Shown here: positions 8,195 to 17,831 of the stretch, in pieces | How the letters are laid out: each line of letters starts with the position of its first letter | Position numbering within the stretch: position 1 is the first letter of the stretch | Assembly (NCBI RefSeq): GCF_023256325.1 | Contig: NZ_JAGDXI010000033.1 | Location: 1-45,958 of the forward strand | Source of the DNA: Caldisphaera sp. | GTDB taxonomy: Archaea; Thermoproteota; Thermoprotei_A; Sulfolobales; Acidilobaceae | Direction: 5' to 3' | DNA length: 45,958 nt | Translations under genes and position numbers: made by a program | Notes under the pieces: model-generated | The model's input: only the letters and a program-made list of their open reading frames with translations | Databases searched by the model: none | What the model was told of the DNA's origin: nothing

Positions 8195-10738
8195 ATGGCT
8201 AAGAAATCCTATATATTAATAGCGGTTTTCCTTTTTATATTAATATTTGTATCTTATTTGGGCCAAAGTTTTTCATTATTTAGCCCATCTAAAAACAGTA
8301 TTTGGCCTTATTCCTACACCTCTAAATTAAAGAGCCAAACAATATACCTAAAAGGTTTAAAGAGTCCTGTTAAAATTATAATAGATAATAATGGAGTAGC
8401 ACATATATATGCTAATGATACCTATGATGCCTTTTATGCTGAAGGATATTATACCGCTTATATGAGGTTGTTTCAGCTTGAATTATTCGGTTTAACAGGA
8501 GTAGGTAATTTAAGTTCATGGTTTGGCAATTTAACTCTAAGCACAGATCTTTACGCCCATTACGTTGGTTTTCCTCAAAATGCAAACTTTTCATTAAATT
8601 ATGTTAAGGAAAACTACCCTGTTATATATTCTTATTTGCAGGCATATTCAAACGGAGTTAACGCTTACATTTCTCAGGCTGAAAGCTCTCACGAATTACC
8701 TCCCATTTTTTATTTGCTAAGAATCAAGCCTTACAATTTCACTCCATATTATTCAATAGCCTGGGGTGAAGTAATGTCATGGGGATTAGCCAAAGGTTTT
8801 TGTGATGAACTAAGGCTTTCTTTAATTTATACACATTTAGGCTACAATTTAACTCAAGAACTTTTCCCATATTACCCTTATTATACAAATGGTTCTTTAA
8901 CAGCAATGCCAGGCAATGGAACTGTTAATAACTTAAATCTTCAAAGCTTTAATATAAGTCCTTCATATTTTTGGTCATTGAACTTTTATAGCAATTTTGC
9001 AAATGGATTAAGTAATGAAACCTTATATAAGGCAATCCCATTAATTATCTCATCTCTTAATGAAATATGCTCAGATCCATTAAGCTTTGTTGATTTAGGT
9101 AGCAATGAATGGGAAGTTACTGGTAATTACAGCAGTACTGGATACCCAATGATGGCTAACGATCCGCATTTAACTTTATATGATCCGTCATTATGGCTTC
9201 CATTACAATTAGTATCTCCTAGATTAAACGTAACTGGTTATGAATTAGTTGGAGAGCCAGGTGTTTTGATAGGTCATACGGAAAATACTGCATGGGGATT
9301 AACAACTCCTTTAGGTGCGTCTAGCAACGCTTATTTAGAAGTTGTAAATATGGAAAACCATTCTTATCTATTTAATGGTGAATGGTTACCTTTAAAGGAG
9401 TATAATTTTACTTTATTGAACAAAAAATATACAATTTATTATACAAATAACGGACCTTTAGTTTCTTATAACAATACATTAAAAATGGGTATAAGCCTTT
9501 ATTGGGTAAATCAATATTATCCATTCTTAACATTGGTATCTGAATTCCTATTGGATAATTCAACAAATTTCTCTCAATTATTAAATGCAGCAAGATATTG
9601 GGTTGAACCAACACAGAATTTAGCAATGGTTTCAAAGAATGAGACAGGATTTATTACAGCAGGTCTCTATCCTTTAATAAGGATTACATTACCAAATAAT
9701 GAAAGTGTAGAGGTTGTCGGTGGTAGAACTATCTTAAATGGATCAATACCTAATTATGAACCTGTTGGTTATATACCATTTAATTACTTGCCTCAATCAA
9801 TTAACCCTGAAAGGGGCTTTGCCTTTGCACCAAATCAGCCAACAGCATTTATAGATTATCCGTACCCATTTGTTGGAGGTTATTGGGTCTCTGATGGAAG
9901 GGCGTTAACAATATATAGATATTTGAATTCTCATAGGAACATGACTATCTCAGATATGGAATCTTTGCAAAGCAATGTAACTGATTCATGGGCTTCCATA
10001 TTAGATCCTGTAATGGTTTCATGCTTAGAAAATGAGAACTTTTCAAATAATCTTAAAGAAGGTGTTTTGTTGTTATCGGCATGGAATTATACATTTTATC
10101 AAAACGAGGTGGCGCCAACAATTTATACATATACTTTATTGAACATAATAAATAATGTAGTTAACCCAGTTTTAAATGAACATGGATTAACCCAATATAA
10201 GAATTTGCTAACAGGTACAGTTGGTTTTTATGGAACTGATACTTTAATTACAAGCGATCTAGCATATTTTGCGACACATAATCCAAATTCATCATTATTT
10301 AATGGAAGTTTTTGTAAAGTAGTTAATTCGTCTTATAATGAGGCAATGAGTTATTTATCAAGTAAGCTGGGTAATATTTCTAATTGGAAATGGGGTAACG
10401 TGCATGTATTAGAGCTCATAAATCCTGCTGGAATTTCATCTCTGAATTATGGCCCAATACCCATATGGGGTGATGGTTTTACTCCATCAGCAGCTTACTT
10501 TAACTTCAATGGTACAATTTCTATTCCACTAATTGTTAGTGAAGGACCAAGTTTAAGGATAGTAGATTCCCCTGCAACTAATCAATTTTATTCAGTATTC
10601 CCAGGAGGGCCCAGCGAAAACCCCGCAAGCCCATGGTTTGAAACGCAACTAAATTCATGGCTAAACTTTAATTATTATCCATTTTCACCTGTTGTTGAAG
10701 TTAATGCTACATGGTATTTAATTCCTAGAGGTGGATAA
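8195..10738 (+). CDS. Penicillin acylase-family (Ntn hydrolase) exported amidase
   Basis: An 847-residue precursor. Residues 5-24 are a hydrophobic export signal or anchor. The alpha-chain motif VAHIYANDTYDAFYAEGY and downstream MRLFQLEL are visible. The autocatalytic site is at GSNEW, where S303 would become the N-terminal nucleophile of the beta chain; it is followed by ANDPHL and the GHTENTAWGLT segment typical of the family. The family cleaves amides of penicillins, acyl-homoserine lactones or cyclic imides; the natural substrate here is unknown. Many N-x-S/T sequons fit a glycosylated surface protein. GGTGA lies before ATG 8195. A small membrane protein starts one base after its stop. 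Confidence 0.9.
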   Translation: MAKKSYILIAVFLFILIFVSYLGQSFSLFSPSKNSIWPYSYTSKLKSQTIYLKGLKSPVKIIIDNNGVAHIYANDTYDAFYAEGYYTAYMRLFQLELFGLTGVGNLSSWFGNLTLSTDLYAHYVGFPQNANFSLNYVKENYPVIYSYLQAYSNGVNAYISQAESSHELPPIFYLLRIKPYNFTPYYSIAWGEVMSWGLAKGFCDELRLSLIYTHLGYNLTQELFPYYPYYTNGSLTAMPGNGTVNNLNLQSFNISPSYFWSLNFYSNFANGLSNETLYKAIPLIISSLNEICSDPLSFVDLGSNEWEVTGNYSSTGYPMMANDPHLTLYDPSLWLPLQLVSPRLNVTGYELVGEPGVLIGHTENTAWGLTTPLGASSNAYLEVVNMENHSYLFNGEWLPLKEYNFTLLNKKYTIYYTNNGPLVSYNNTLKMGISLYWVNQYYPFLTLVSEFLLDNSTNFSQLLNAARYWVEPTQNLAMVSKNETGFITAGLYPLIRITLPNNESVEVVGGRTILNGSIPNYEPVGYIPFNYLPQSINPERGFAFAPNQPTAFIDYPYPFVGGYWVSDGRALTIYRYLNSHRNMTISDMESLQSNVTDSWASILDPVMVSCLENENFSNNLKEGVLLLSAWNYTFYQNEVAPTIYTYTLLNIINNVVNPVLNEHGLTQYKNLLTGTVGFYGTDTLITSDLAYFATHNPNSSLFNGSFCKVVNSSYNEAMSYLSSKLGNISNWKWGNVHVLELINPAGISSLNYGPIPIWGDGFTPSAAYFNFNGTISIPLIVSEGPSLRIVDSPATNQFYSVFPGGPSENPASPWFETQLNSWLNFNYYPFSPVVEVNATWYLIPRGG

Positions 10739-10739
10739 A

Positions 10740-11090
10740 ATGAATAAGACTAATTTAATAATATATATGACTTCGATAGCTTTAACTCTAGCCTTATCAT
10801 ATTTTATCCCCTACGTTTGGATTGGAATAATACCAGGCATAATAATGGGATTAATAAGAAGAAGATCATTAAGGCTTATTTCAAGCTTTTTAATTGGATT
10901 TATAGGCTCTTTATTAATGTATTTAGTATACCCAATAAATTATTTAGTTTCTTTAGCTAAGACTGTTGGAGCGTTAGCTGGAATATCTTGGTTAATATTA
11001 ATACTAATATATCCGCTATTATATGGGTTGATAGAATTATCGGCATCGGGTATTATTGGAGAAATTTTAAATTCTAAAAATAAAAAATAA
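10740..11090 (+). CDS. Small multi-pass membrane protein
   Basis: A 116-residue protein with three to four hydrophobic helices (about residues 5-25, 27-43, 47-68 and 78-105) and a basic RRR patch near residue 41, suggesting a cytoplasmic loop. I do not recognise the family. ATG 10740 is chosen over the in-frame GTG 10731 because GGTGGAT, lying in the last codons of the acylase gene, is correctly placed before it. The tight coupling suggests it helps insertion, anchoring or function of the acylase. Confidence 0.75.
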   Translation: MNKTNLIIYMTSIALTLALSYFIPYVWIGIIPGIIMGLIRRRSLRLISSFLIGFIGSLLMYLVYPINYLVSLAKTVGALAGISWLILILIYPLLYGLIELSASGIIGEILNSKNKK

Positions 11091-11122
11091 AATTTTCTAA
11101 AAATAATATTTATGATAATAAA

Positions 11123-11677
11123 TTAAAGATTATCTTTTAATTCTCCTAGTTCCTGTATCAAATATAGAATCGAATAATCTTTATCAAAACTATCAAAATC
11201 TTTATCTATTTCCTTATCTAACAATACAATTGAATATGAAATTTCATAATCCTCATTTTCCTCTCCATCCTCATCCTCTTCATATGCATCCCAAATCAGC
11301 TTTACTCTTTTTATTTCTTTATTTATAATAAATAATTTTAATCTTAAATCAGCTTTACTATTAATGTCAATAGAAAACGATATTTTTAAAACCCCATCAT
11401 CTTTCTTTCTTGATTCAATATCAAAAGAATTGTCATGAAAGTATTTTACTAACTTATATTTTAACAGTTCATTTTTTATATTTTGATATTCTCTTATTCC
11501 AGCCTCGTTCGATGTAGCTAAATTTAATCTGTCATCGAGATTAATAGGTAGTTTTTTATATTTATTTAGTTTTTCCCTTATAACTTTTTTAATATTGGAT
11601 GTATTTTTCGAATTTTTAAACTTATCAGAAATATCGATTATTTCTTCTTCAATAGTGTTATCTAGTAGATTACTCAT
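11123..11677 (-). CDS. Unknown acidic cytoplasmic protein
   Basis: A 184-residue protein with no signal peptide or membrane segment. Residues 1-75 are rich in Lys/Glu/Asn and probably helical; 95-170 look like alternating beta strands with a very acidic loop (EDEDGEENEDYE). I do not recognise it. GGTGAAATT stands before ATG 11677, which supports the start. It is a single gene, convergent with the small membrane-protein gene. Coding use resembles its neighbours. Confidence 0.7.
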   Translation of the reverse strand: MSNLLDNTIEEEIIDISDKFKNSKNTSNIKKVIREKLNKYKKLPINLDDRLNLATSNEAGIREYQNIKNELLKYKLVKYFHDNSFDIESRKKDDGVLKISFSIDINSKADLRLKLFIINKEIKRVKLIWDAYEEDEDGEENEDYEISYSIVLLDKEIDKDFDSFDKDYSILYLIQELGELKDNL

Positions 11678-11926
11678 AATTTCACCATCCTATATACAAT
11701 TAATAATTAAGATTAGAAATTATATAAGCTTTTAAAATATTAGATTACGGGAATTCCCATATAACTTAAATCTAGTTAGATATGAGAAATAATCAATTCA
11801 GTTTGTAAATTCTTGTATTTCAGTATTTAATTCAAAAACTAATAGATTCATGAAAATTCCCAAAAATTCATGTCTCAAGATTTATATAATTTTAAAACAT
11901 CATTAATAATTGCAGAAGGTGGAATT

Positions 11927-14806
11927 GTGTACTTTGGTAAATCAAAAAGGTTTAAGATAACTGTTCTTTCGTTATTTTTGCTGTTGATATTAATTATGCC
12001 TTTATCCCATGCTATGAAAATAAGCAAATACGAAAGTCAGGAAAGTAATATAACTATGAGTGCAAGAAAAGTAATTGGTTTGCAGTCAGGCTTTAATGAA
12101 AGTGTTGGCATAAATGATAATGGATCGGCTTTAATAAATAACAACTTAATAGAATATAGTTATTCAACAAATTCTCTATTAGGTTACTTCGCATTTTATG
12201 GAGGTAGCTTTTATTCTGGTACGCCTATTAATAATAGTGCTTTTTCTGTTCAACTGAACTCAAATTTTAACGTTACAAGTAGTATGACATTATGGGCTCA
12301 AGATGTATTCGATGTTGAATATCAAAACGGCGTTTATTATATCAACATAATAGATAATCTATGGAACAGCACTACTTCCGATGCTAATATTAGTCAAGGT
12401 TTAGTTTCTGGAAAAGGAACTGTAAGTATAAGCGGTTCACAAACATATTATTACAGTTGGGCATTAAACAATAACAATATTATTACCACCTATGCAACAA
12501 ATATCCCATTTTATTTATATGCATATATGACTATAAACCAGAGCAGCAATGGCTATCCACAAATATATATGTATTATGAATTTCGGAACTCTACTTTTAA
12601 CTCTGGATGGATTTTATATGATAAAATAACTGTTTATGTAAAGTCTAGCAATCCACAATTCTTAACTGGAATACAAAGTTCAATAAACTCATATTTTCCT
12701 TATTATCCATTCGTAACACAATGGGTTGTAGGAGGAGCAGGTGGCGGGTCTCAATTAACTGTATATAATTGGAACGCTTCAATGGGCCTTTATTACGAAT
12801 ATAATGGTAATTTCTATAGTGTACCTGACGCAATAAGTTTACAGCCCTCTATATTTACCGCTGGCGCAACCGCTGAAAATGTAAATCAATATTATGGAAT
12901 ACAAGAGTATTATAAAAATGGTATAGTACATCAGATTGAAGGGCAAAATCAACAAGAATTCTTATGGCAGCCTAAATCATATTATCAATTAAATGGAAAT
13001 AACCTGACCTTATATTTAACTCCTCCAAACGGGGAATGGTTAATAACAATATCAGGTAATAACTATTATAATCAAACATTCGGTCAATATTCTCCAATAT
13101 CGTATATATTGCAACCCGGTAATTACAACTTATCAGTAACTTTATATGCAGGTTCTATGCCAATAGAAACGTTTACTTCATCATTGACGGTAGGAGGAGG
13201 TATAGTTAATGTTACTTCTCCAGTTAACTTTTATGTTGACGGATTTTCTCATTTAAGTGGAAATTATTTATTTAATACTCCTGTCAATTTAACGTTTCCA
13301 AGTATTTATTATATAAATAATAACAGCAGGATGCTGTTTAAATATTTAATAGTAAATGGTCAAATAGTTAAAAGCAATACAATAATTTTATATGTTAATG
13401 CAAATGTGACTGCAGTATATCAACTGCAATTCTATGTGACTTTTCCATTCGAATTAAATGGTTATATTAACAATTTATATCAAAAAATAAGTAATGGTTG
13501 GTACAATGAAGGGACGATAATAGATATACCAGCGCAAACAGTTTATAATGGTAGCTACACAAGGTTTGTTATATATAAAGAAACCTATTATAAAATAAAC
13601 TCCTCTATGATTATTACCCCACCATTCTATACTCAATATTATTTAAAGATAAATTATGCCATACCTGCTGAAATAAATGGAGTTAATTCAACATTAGTAA
13701 GCGATTGGTATAACAAATCTACAGAAATTTTTATATACAGCATTTATTACATTAATAGTACTGCTAGAGAATCAATTAACTCAAATATAAGTAAGATTAT
13801 TTTACGAAACCCAGTAATCATATCTGTTTCAGTCACTTACCAGTATTTTATTAATATTAGGTTACCTAACGGAACGATAAGTAATTGGTTTAACAAAGGA
13901 ATGCTCATTAAACTACCCTCCATAATATATAACGGTAGTCTAGAAAGATACGTATTAAATCAAAGCAACACTATAATAATTAATAGCACATTTAACCTAA
14001 CTATAAATTATATCAAGCAATATTACGTAACCATTAAATTGCCTAATCAAACGATAAGTAATTGGCACAATGTAAATTCTGTAATTACATTACCCTCCAT
14101 AATATATAACGGTAGTCTAGAAAGATACGTATTAAATCAAAGCGGAATAATTAATGTAAATTCACCATTTAACCTAACTCCATCATATATTAAACAATTC
14201 TACATCAATGTATTATTGCCAAACGGAACAATAAGTGGTTGGTACAACTCAGGTTATAAGTTAGTGTTACCTTCCATAATATATAATGGTACCCGAGAAA
14301 GATACGTATTAAATCAAAGCAATGAGATTTTAATTGAAAAATCATTTAACCTAACTCCATTATATATTAAACAATATTACGTCTTTATCAAGCTACCTAA
14401 CGGAACGATAAGTAATTGGTTTAACTATAAAACAGTAATTGCTTTACCTGAGATAATTTATATTACCAATCAAGAAAGATACGTATTGAACCAAAGCAGT
14501 TCAATAACCGTGCTATATCCTATAATTAATGAAACGGCAGATTATTATAAGCAATATTTGGTAACAATAAATGGTATAGATAATTGGTACAATTTTGGTT
14601 CTACTATTAAGCTATACGAATCAGTGCCTATATATGAGACTCTAACCTGGGTTGGCAATTATACATTACCAAATAATTCTAATGTAACTGTAAATGGACC
14701 TTTGATTGAAAATGCAAAAATATCAACTAATATAACTTTTGTTGGAAGTATAGCTGCGATAATAATTGTTGCAGCTATAGCTGGAATATTTCTAAGGAAA
14801 CATTAA
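11927..14806 (+). CDS. Thermopsin-family acid protease with C-terminal repeats and membrane anchor
   Basis: About 959 residues. Domains in order: signal peptide (hydrophobic VLSLFLLLILIMPLSHA); a thermopsin (peptidase A5) domain over roughly the next 400 residues, with hallmark segments TNSLLGYFAFYGG, FSVQLNSNFN, LWAQDVFDVEY and VVGGAGGGS; beta-rich repeats, the last four being 59-residue units; and a C-terminal transmembrane segment ending IFLRKH. Thermopsins are secreted, acid-active endopeptidases of thermoacidophilic archaea. I favour the GTG start at 11927 because GGTGGA (11919-11924) precedes it and it gives a normal signal peptide. The in-frame ATG 11870 would add 19 residues. Dense N-glycosylation sequons are present. 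Confidence 0.85.
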   Translation: MYFGKSKRFKITVLSLFLLLILIMPLSHAMKISKYESQESNITMSARKVIGLQSGFNESVGINDNGSALINNNLIEYSYSTNSLLGYFAFYGGSFYSGTPINNSAFSVQLNSNFNVTSSMTLWAQDVFDVEYQNGVYYINIIDNLWNSTTSDANISQGLVSGKGTVSISGSQTYYYSWALNNNNIITTYATNIPFYLYAYMTINQSSNGYPQIYMYYEFRNSTFNSGWILYDKITVYVKSSNPQFLTGIQSSINSYFPYYPFVTQWVVGGAGGGSQLTVYNWNASMGLYYEYNGNFYSVPDAISLQPSIFTAGATAENVNQYYGIQEYYKNGIVHQIEGQNQQEFLWQPKSYYQLNGNNLTLYLTPPNGEWLITISGNNYYNQTFGQYSPISYILQPGNYNLSVTLYAGSMPIETFTSSLTVGGGIVNVTSPVNFYVDGFSHLSGNYLFNTPVNLTFPSIYYINNNSRMLFKYLIVNGQIVKSNTIILYVNANVTAVYQLQFYVTFPFELNGYINNLYQKISNGWYNEGTIIDIPAQTVYNGSYTRFVIYKETYYKINSSMIITPPFYTQYYLKINYAIPAEINGVNSTLVSDWYNKSTEIFIYSIYYINSTARESINSNISKIILRNPVIISVSVTYQYFINIRLPNGTISNWFNKGMLIKLPSIIYNGSLERYVLNQSNTIIINSTFNLTINYIKQYYVTIKLPNQTISNWHNVNSVITLPSIIYNGSLERYVLNQSGIINVNSPFNLTPSYIKQFYINVLLPNGTISGWYNSGYKLVLPSIIYNGTRERYVLNQSNEILIEKSFNLTPLYIKQYYVFIKLPNGTISNWFNYKTVIALPEIIYITNQERYVLNQSSSITVLYPIINETADYYKQYLVTINGIDNWYNFGSTIKLYESVPIYETLTWVGNYTLPNNSNVTVNGPLIENAKISTNITFVGSIAAIIIVAAIAGIFLRKH
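13853..14560 (+). repeat. Four 177-bp (59-residue) tandem repeats in the thermopsin gene
   Basis: Units are spaced exactly 177 bases, measured at the CCTCCAT-type block (13916, 14093, 14270, about 14447). Each encodes a LPNGTISNW-type strand, a LPSIIYNG strand and ERYVLNQS. Units 1 and 2 share about 50 identical bases around 13916/14093, so they were recently duplicated or homogenised. The fourth unit is the most diverged. Confidence 0.9.
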
Positions 14807-14905
14807 GAGGCATTTAATTTATTTTTTATATAAAAATTTATATGAAATTATTTTAAGATCTATTTAAAATAATTTATTTTTTTATTATATTATTGATAAA
14901 CATTT
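14807..14905. terminator. T/A-rich terminator region between convergent genes
   Basis: The region between the thermopsin gene and the convergent MBL gene contains T-runs on both strands (for example around 14820-14826 and 14877-14882), consistent with archaeal oligo-T termination in both directions. Confidence 0.3.
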
Positions 14906-15823
14906 TTATTTTAATGGATATTTTGCCATTTTCGTGGCTAGTTCTGGTAAATTTGTTACCATCTCTCCAGGAGGTTTACCTTGGAAATCCAATATTGCTC
15001 TAGCGACGTTGAAAACTATTCTTTCTTCAAGGCTCCATCCTTTAAGAGGTCCAGGGCCTATACTTTTTGCTATAATTAAAGGATCTGAAATTCCATTTGA
15101 TAAACTCTCTTTAGTGCCATTTGCTATGTGTATAAGGTAATCTTTCATAAGTTTGATTACTTTTTCATCAGTAACTTCTCCATGCCCTCCTACAATCTTT
15201 TTACCTTTTGAAATGCCTTCCAACTTATCTAGCACTTTAATCCAATTTAATACCGTACCATCAAGGGCTAAGGGGGTTACTTGATTAAATATTATATCTC
15301 CAGCAAATATCGTATTCGCATGATCTACTATAGCTATTAGATCTCCTACAGTGTGCGCTGGTCCTAAATATTTTACATTAATTGGACCATATTTTGATTC
15401 TATAACTATTCCATCATCACCTATTACTATATCAGGTAATGTGTATTTTGAACCCTTAAAGTCTAATTGTGGAAAGAACGCTTCATAAATGCTAGATCCA
15501 ATTTCTTTAAGTGTTTTTATCATGTTATTTGCCTCTTTATGGATAATAGCAGGTGCTCCTATGACATGGTTACCCCATACATGGTCTCCATGATGATGTG
15601 TATTTAATATTAAACCGGGTTTCGGCAGCCCTAAATTTTTGATAACGTTTATAATATCATTAGCTCTTTTTTCATTATATTGTGTATCGATGATTAATGT
15701 ATAGGAACCCATGTCAATAAGGCCAGAATTACTTAAAAACCATCCACCATTTTTATCAATAATTGCATAAACATTTTCGCTTAACTTTTCTATATTACAC
15801 CAATTGCAATCGGACATGCTCAT
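14906..15823 (-). CDS. Metallo-beta-lactamase-fold hydrolase
   Basis: A 305-residue MBL-fold protein with HHHGDH (H76, H78, D80, H81), a further His in GPAHTVGD, an Asp in FAGDIIF, and GGHGEV toward the C-terminus; together these bind two metals. The layout resembles SoxH/quinoprotein-relay type and lactonase-like MBL proteins; the substrate is unknown. ATG 15823 is chosen because it overlaps the stop of the upstream hydrolase gene as ATGA, with GAGAGG just before. The longer frame begins at 15841. Two Cys near the N-terminus (CNWC) are unusual and could bind metal. Confidence 0.85.
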   Translation of the reverse strand: MSMSDCNWCNIEKLSENVYAIIDKNGGWFLSNSGLIDMGSYTLIIDTQYNEKRANDIINVIKNLGLPKPGLILNTHHHGDHVWGNHVIGAPAIIHKEANNMIKTLKEIGSSIYEAFFPQLDFKGSKYTLPDIVIGDDGIVIESKYGPINVKYLGPAHTVGDLIAIVDHANTIFAGDIIFNQVTPLALDGTVLNWIKVLDKLEGISKGKKIVGGHGEVTDEKVIKLMKDYLIHIANGTKESLSNGISDPLIIAKSIGPGPLKGWSLEERIVFNVARAILDFQGKPPGEMVTNLPELATKMAKYPLK

Positions 15824-16713
15824 AACCTCTCTAACAGCCATGCTGATTCATAAATTGCGATTTCATTTAATAAAGGTTGTTTATAGATTTCAAAATGGCC
15901 TACATTATATTCCTTTATTGTTACTTCGCTTTTAATTCTATCAGCTACTTCTTTAGCTATTTTTGGAGGTGTTGTTTGATCTTTAGATGCAATTATCATT
16001 AATAAAGGTTTCTTTATTAAGTGAGAGTAATCTCCTGGATTGTAAGCTAAAATATGAGTTAGGCTATCTAAAGTGATTTTGTTTTCAAAAGTTTCATATT
16101 TTGATGCAATGCTTGTATAATATTCATAAGCCTCCTTGGTCATTAAAGCTGCTATACCATCTTTAGATACTATAGGAATATAAGAAGGTCTTCCTTCGCA
16201 ACAATCCTTTGAGTTCTGTGAGTATAGCATTAAAACTGGTTCAAGGCTACCAAAATATTCCAAGGCTGTTCTATACGAATAAACATTTGGAACTTGGGAT
16301 ATTCCGCATTTTAGGCCAGGTTCCGGAAATGCTAATAGGGTTAATACATGGCCTCCTGAAAAGCTTGTCCCCCAAACACATATCCTATTTGGATCGACTT
16401 TCTCAATAGTTTTCATAAAAGAAATGGCGCATCTATAATCAGATACTTGATCCATTGGATATAGAGCTTGTCGTGGCATCCCTTCGCTTCTTCCAAATCT
16501 TCTGTAATCGAAAACGAAAACAGCTATTCCTTTCTGAGCAAAGTATGGGGCATAATCATCGGCATGCACTTCTTTTACCATGCCAAAACCCATGCCCATC
16601 ACTAAGGCCGGAGCTTTCTTAATACCAGAAGGCAAATATAAAATACCATGACACTTTTCCCCATTACAAGGGAAAAAAGTTTCTTTCTTTTCATAAGGCA
16701 AATTGCTAGTCAT
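15820..16713 (-). CDS. Alpha/beta hydrolase (dienelactone hydrolase/Xaa-Pro peptidase-like)
   Basis: A 297-residue alpha/beta-hydrolase. The nucleophile elbow reads GTSFSGG with S117; the oxyanion strand is LVMGMGFGM near 38-46; the acid is in SKDQTTP and the catalytic His in NVGHFEIY. The N-terminus (ETFFPCNGEKCHGILYLP) is typical of hydrolases that cut small esters. ATG 16713 is preferred over GTG 16722 because GGTGAT precedes it by three bases. It forms an ATGA-coupled pair with the MBL-fold gene. A perfect 25-bp palindrome lies directly upstream. The substrate is unknown. Confidence 0.85.
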   Translation of the reverse strand: MTSNLPYEKKETFFPCNGEKCHGILYLPSGIKKAPALVMGMGFGMVKEVHADDYAPYFAQKGIAVFVFDYRRFGRSEGMPRQALYPMDQVSDYRCAISFMKTIEKVDPNRICVWGTSFSGGHVLTLLAFPEPGLKCGISQVPNVYSYRTALEYFGSLEPVLMLYSQNSKDCCEGRPSYIPIVSKDGIAALMTKEAYEYYTSIASKYETFENKITLDSLTHILAYNPGDYSHLIKKPLLMIIASKDQTTPPKIAKEVADRIKSEVTIKEYNVGHFEIYKQPLLNEIAIYESAWLLERL

Positions 16714-16729
16714 GTTTATCACCTATAGC

Positions 16730-16754
16730 GTTTAATAACTTTATGTTATTAAAC
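16730..16754. promoter_or_regulatory. Perfect 25-bp palindrome upstream of the hydrolase/MBL operon
   Basis: Arms GTTTAATAAC (16730-16739) and GTTATTAAAC (16745-16754) surround TTTAT. It lies 17-41 bases before the start at 16713, where a repressor would block the core promoter, and the ribosome binding site begins just inside it. I found no other copy in an intergenic position in the window. Best read as an operator for the two-gene unit. Confidence 0.55.
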
Positions 16755-16866
16755 ACCATATACATATTTAATTACGTTTTTTAGATTAATAAATTTAAAC
16801 GTGTATATATTTTAATCAATAACTTAATAAATAGTTTAAAAATTTTTTATATGATAAAAATTGAAG

Positions 16867-17685
16867 CTAAATAAGTCCTGAATATAAATCAGTTTTTCTT
16901 TGGGTGAGCAAGGGCAATATTTTTCTAGCTTCATTGATTCTTTCTTTGTCTACTTCGCCAAAAATAATTCCTTCCTCTTCATTCATTCTATGCATTATAA
17001 TTCCGAGGGGGTCTACGAAACTTGTTATGCCAGTAAATACGTTTCCTATTTGATTTGATGTAGCTATATAAACAGTATTTTCTAATGCTCTTGCTTTGAT
17101 CATAGTTAACCAATGCTCTTCCTTATTGTAACCCTTAAACCATGCACTTGGGACTAATATTACATCCGCTCCATTTAAAGCTAAAATTCTCGCAATTTCA
17201 GGAAACCTTATCTCATAGCATACCATAACTCCTATTTTAAATCCATTAAAGTCAAAGACTCTATAAGGATTTTTAGATTCTTTAAAGAAATCAGATTCTT
17301 TAAAGTTAAATGCATCATAAAGGTGTGTTTTTCTATAGATATTTATTATATTGCCATTATCATCAGTTGTTATTATAGTATTGTATGTTTTTAGGCTGTT
17401 TTCTATAGATTCATACATGCCTACTGTTATGGATAAATTATATTGCTTCGATATTTTTAATATACTTTTTACAAAATTACCATTTAGGCTTTCAGCCTCC
17501 TTAGATCTTTTCTCTAAGCTATCTTCAGAAGAGAAATATATCATAAAAACTTCGGGGAAAACTACCATATCTGCACCTTTATTTTTGGCTTTTTTTGAAA
17601 ATTTTTCAATTTTTAATATATTTTCTTCCTTGTTTTTACTTGATACAAGTTGTGTTAGACCTATTTTTAATGCTTTTTCTTGCAA
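16867..17685 (-). CDS. Carbon-nitrogen hydrolase (nitrilase superfamily)
   Basis: About 272 residues with the Glu-Lys-Cys triad of the family: E45 in VVFPEVF, K119 in YRKTHLYD and C156 in VMVCYEIRFPE. The length and the THLYD/CYEIRFPE wording fit omega-amidase or other C-N hydrolases that deaminate small amides, in the cytoplasm. TTG 17685 is suggested because GGTGAG lies four bases before it; the in-frame GTG at 17694 is the alternative. It precedes the esterase/MBL pair on the same strand after about 150 bases that include that pair's own operator. Confidence 0.85.
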   Translation of the reverse strand: MQEKALKIGLTQLVSSKNKEENILKIEKFSKKAKNKGADMVVFPEVFMIYFSSEDSLEKRSKEAESLNGNFVKSILKISKQYNLSITVGMYESIENSLKTYNTIITTDDNGNIINIYRKTHLYDAFNFKESDFFKESKNPYRVFDFNGFKIGVMVCYEIRFPEIARILALNGADVILVPSAWFKGYNKEEHWLTMIKARALENTVYIATSNQIGNVFTGITSFVDPLGIIMHRMNEEEGIIFGEVDKERINEARKILPLLTQRKTDLYSGLI

Positions 17686-17831
17686 TTCTCTCACCTTATT
17701 TTATTATGTTTTAAGTTTTTATAATTCTTATTTTTATTTATATACAAGAAGAAAAGAATTAAAATATATTAATAAAATATAGTATTTAATGTAGGCATTC
17801 GATCTTAAGACAAGGCTTTGAGGTTTAGAAG

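Noticed and set aside
17351-17782. 143-residue plus-strand ORF opposite the nitrilase-family gene
   Set aside because: It mirrors the real gene, with no ribosome binding site and a low-complexity Phe/Leu/Ser composition.
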